Shown here: piece after piece, positions 63,158 through 64,000 of the stretch | Layout: the number at the start of each line of letters is the position of its first letter | How positions within the stretch are numbered: position 1 is the stretch's first letter | Assembly (NCBI GenBank): GCA_021791715.1 | Contig: JAJYWB010000019.1 | Coordinates: forward strand, 22,457-86,456 | DNA length: 64,000 nucleotides | Source of the DNA: Planctomycetota bacterium | Lineage (GTDB): Bacteria; Planctomycetota; Planctomycetia; Isosphaerales; Isosphaeraceae | Direction of reading: 5' to 3' | Translations under genes and position numbers: made by a program | Notes under the pieces: model-generated | What the model saw: only the letters and a program-made list of their open reading frames with translations | Database searches by the model: none | What the model was told of the DNA's origin: nothing

Positions 63158-64000
63158 TTAAAATTCGACGATTTCACCTCCCGATCTGGTCGCCAGCGCC
63201 CTCCACACCGCGAGATCGACGCCGTCTTTAAAAAAGCGGACGCTTCCATCCATCAACAAAGAGTTCACTCCTCCGGGGTGATAGCTCGACGCCGAGAAGA
63301 CGCCGCTCATGATAATGACAAACCGCATCGGCGCGGTGAAATCTTCCATCGAACAATCGGTGATCTTGGAATTAGGGGTCGTACAGTGGTTGTAATTGGT
63401 GTAATGATAACCCGTGACGAACCAACTTTCTCCTCCTTTTGATGAATGGGGATTGATCGATTTTAATGATCGACATATAGAAACCGCTTCGTCGCTTCCT
63501 CTCATCGCGTTATAAGTCGACGCCGATTGAGACGTCAATGTATAATCACCTCCTCGCTTAAAAGACGCTTTGGACCAATCCCCCTGAAGTCGCTCGGAAA
63601 CGCCGACGGTATTGGACAATCCGTCGAGGAAATCCGCGGGACGATAACAAACATGAACGGTGAACGGACCCGACTTCGAAGCCGGATCCGATGAAATCGC
63701 GGGCATTCGAAACGTGGCGCCGACGTTAAATCGATAATTCACACGTCCGTATCCCGGAACCGACGAGTCGATGTCGGAAGGACATAGAAACAGATTCAAA
63801 GACGTATCCATCACGGTTCGATTCATCCAGAGTGATTGTGACGTGGATGTAATGCCGGTGAAATTGATCGAATCAAAAAGCGGCGCGTCGTCCAGAAAAG
63901 GGAGCATCCGAGCGAGGGGACTGTAGGAATTCCCGGAATAGAAACCGCCGCGCGAGTCATGCGCGGTGATAATCGATATACCAGGAAACATGTTATATGA
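63158..64000 (-). CDS. DUF1559 (H-X9-DG) pilin-like protein, 5' part outside the window
   Basis: The frame runs off the right edge; 281 residues are visible and the N-terminal prepilin helix is missing. The sequence starts SYNMFPGISIITAHDSRG and has the DUF1559 middle SLNLFLCPSD, FLDGLSNTVGVSERLQG. The diagnostic end reads HPGGVNSLLMDGSVRFFKDGVDLAVWRALATRSGGEIV, with His and DG ten residues apart. These proteins are exported with a type IV pilin-like signal and form a large planctomycetal family of unknown role. The ATG at 63991 is internal to the frame. Confidence 0.92.
   Translation of the reverse strand, partial: SYNMFPGISIITAHDSRGGFYSGNSYSPLARMLPFLDDAPLFDSINFTGITSTSQSLWMNRTVMDTSLNLFLCPSDIDSSVPGYGRVNYRFNVGATFRMPAISSDPASKSGPFTVHVCYRPADFLDGLSNTVGVSERLQGDWSKASFKRGGDYTLTSQSASTYNAMRGSDEAVSICRSLKSINPHSSKGGESWFVTGYHYTNYNHCTTPNSKITDCSMEDFTAPMRFVIIMSGVFSASSYHPGGVNSLLMDGSVRFFKDGVDLAVWRALATRSGGEIVEF

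Overview
The window looks like chromosome from a planctomycete, most likely of the Isosphaeraceae type. The evidence is a DUF1559 (H-X9-DG) pilin-like protein, a DUF1080 protein, a sigma-region-4 protein with the VESLEALRLLS leader seen on many planctomycetal proteins, a NuoB-C-D fusion, and several sulfatase-like paralogs. Genes are GC-rich and full of CGATCG-type words; many intergenic gaps are sharply AT-rich.

Layout. 0-9 kb is accessory in character. The tail of a probable DNA methyltransferase abuts a PD-(D/E)XK nuclease gene (1-906). A DabB-DabA-winged-helix operon for inorganic carbon accumulation follows on the minus strand (1.7-6.0 kb). Next comes a decayed restriction endonuclease gene in front of an intact N6-adenine methyltransferase (6.4-8.5 kb). 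9-12.4 kb is the conserved rpsB-tsf-pyrH-frr block with a clear sigma-70-type promoter. 12.4-13.7 kb is a repeat hub: hairpin-plus-T-tract units on one side and a 140-bp tandem repeat on the other. 13.7-17.3 kb holds nuoI and the nuoBCD fusion.

17.6-31.9 kb mixes housekeeping and hypothetical genes: a PilZ protein and lspA whose junction carries an 89-bp tandem duplication, DUF1080, a lone receiver protein, tRNA-Ile(GAT), a LarA-like protein, YgfZ, a membrane glycosyltransferase-like protein, a bacterial PH-domain protein, pyrG and a GT1 glycosyltransferase. At 31.9-34.5 kb a FAD/NAD(P)-binding gene broken by an in-frame TGA lies between two identical 95-bp copies of the glycosyltransferase 3' end. 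34.6-38.8 kb has an SbtA-type bicarbonate transporter (the second inorganic-carbon system in the window), a YkgJ-type protein, a site-2-protease-like protein without the second zinc histidine, and hsp20.

39.4-49.6 kb has three paralogous membrane sulfatase-like proteins with Thr where sulfatases have Cys/Ser; ccoN and ccoO (cbb3 oxidase) sit between the first and second. A gene for a protein of about 2,990 residues, alpha-2-macroglobulin-like with TPRs, follows. The right end has gnd with a strong terminator, a D-threonine-aldolase-type PLP enzyme, the sigma-like protein, and a DUF1559 gene running off the window.

How the genes fit together: DabAB and SbtA both supply bicarbonate, NuoBCD/NuoI and CcoNO belong to aerobic respiration, and rpsB-tsf-pyrH-frr plus pyrG serve translation and pyrimidine nucleotide supply. 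Nothing in the window is a complete, clearly new multi-gene system. The most unusual signals are structural: duplications, a gene-end repeat, decayed genes beside intact partners, and dispersed hairpin repeats.
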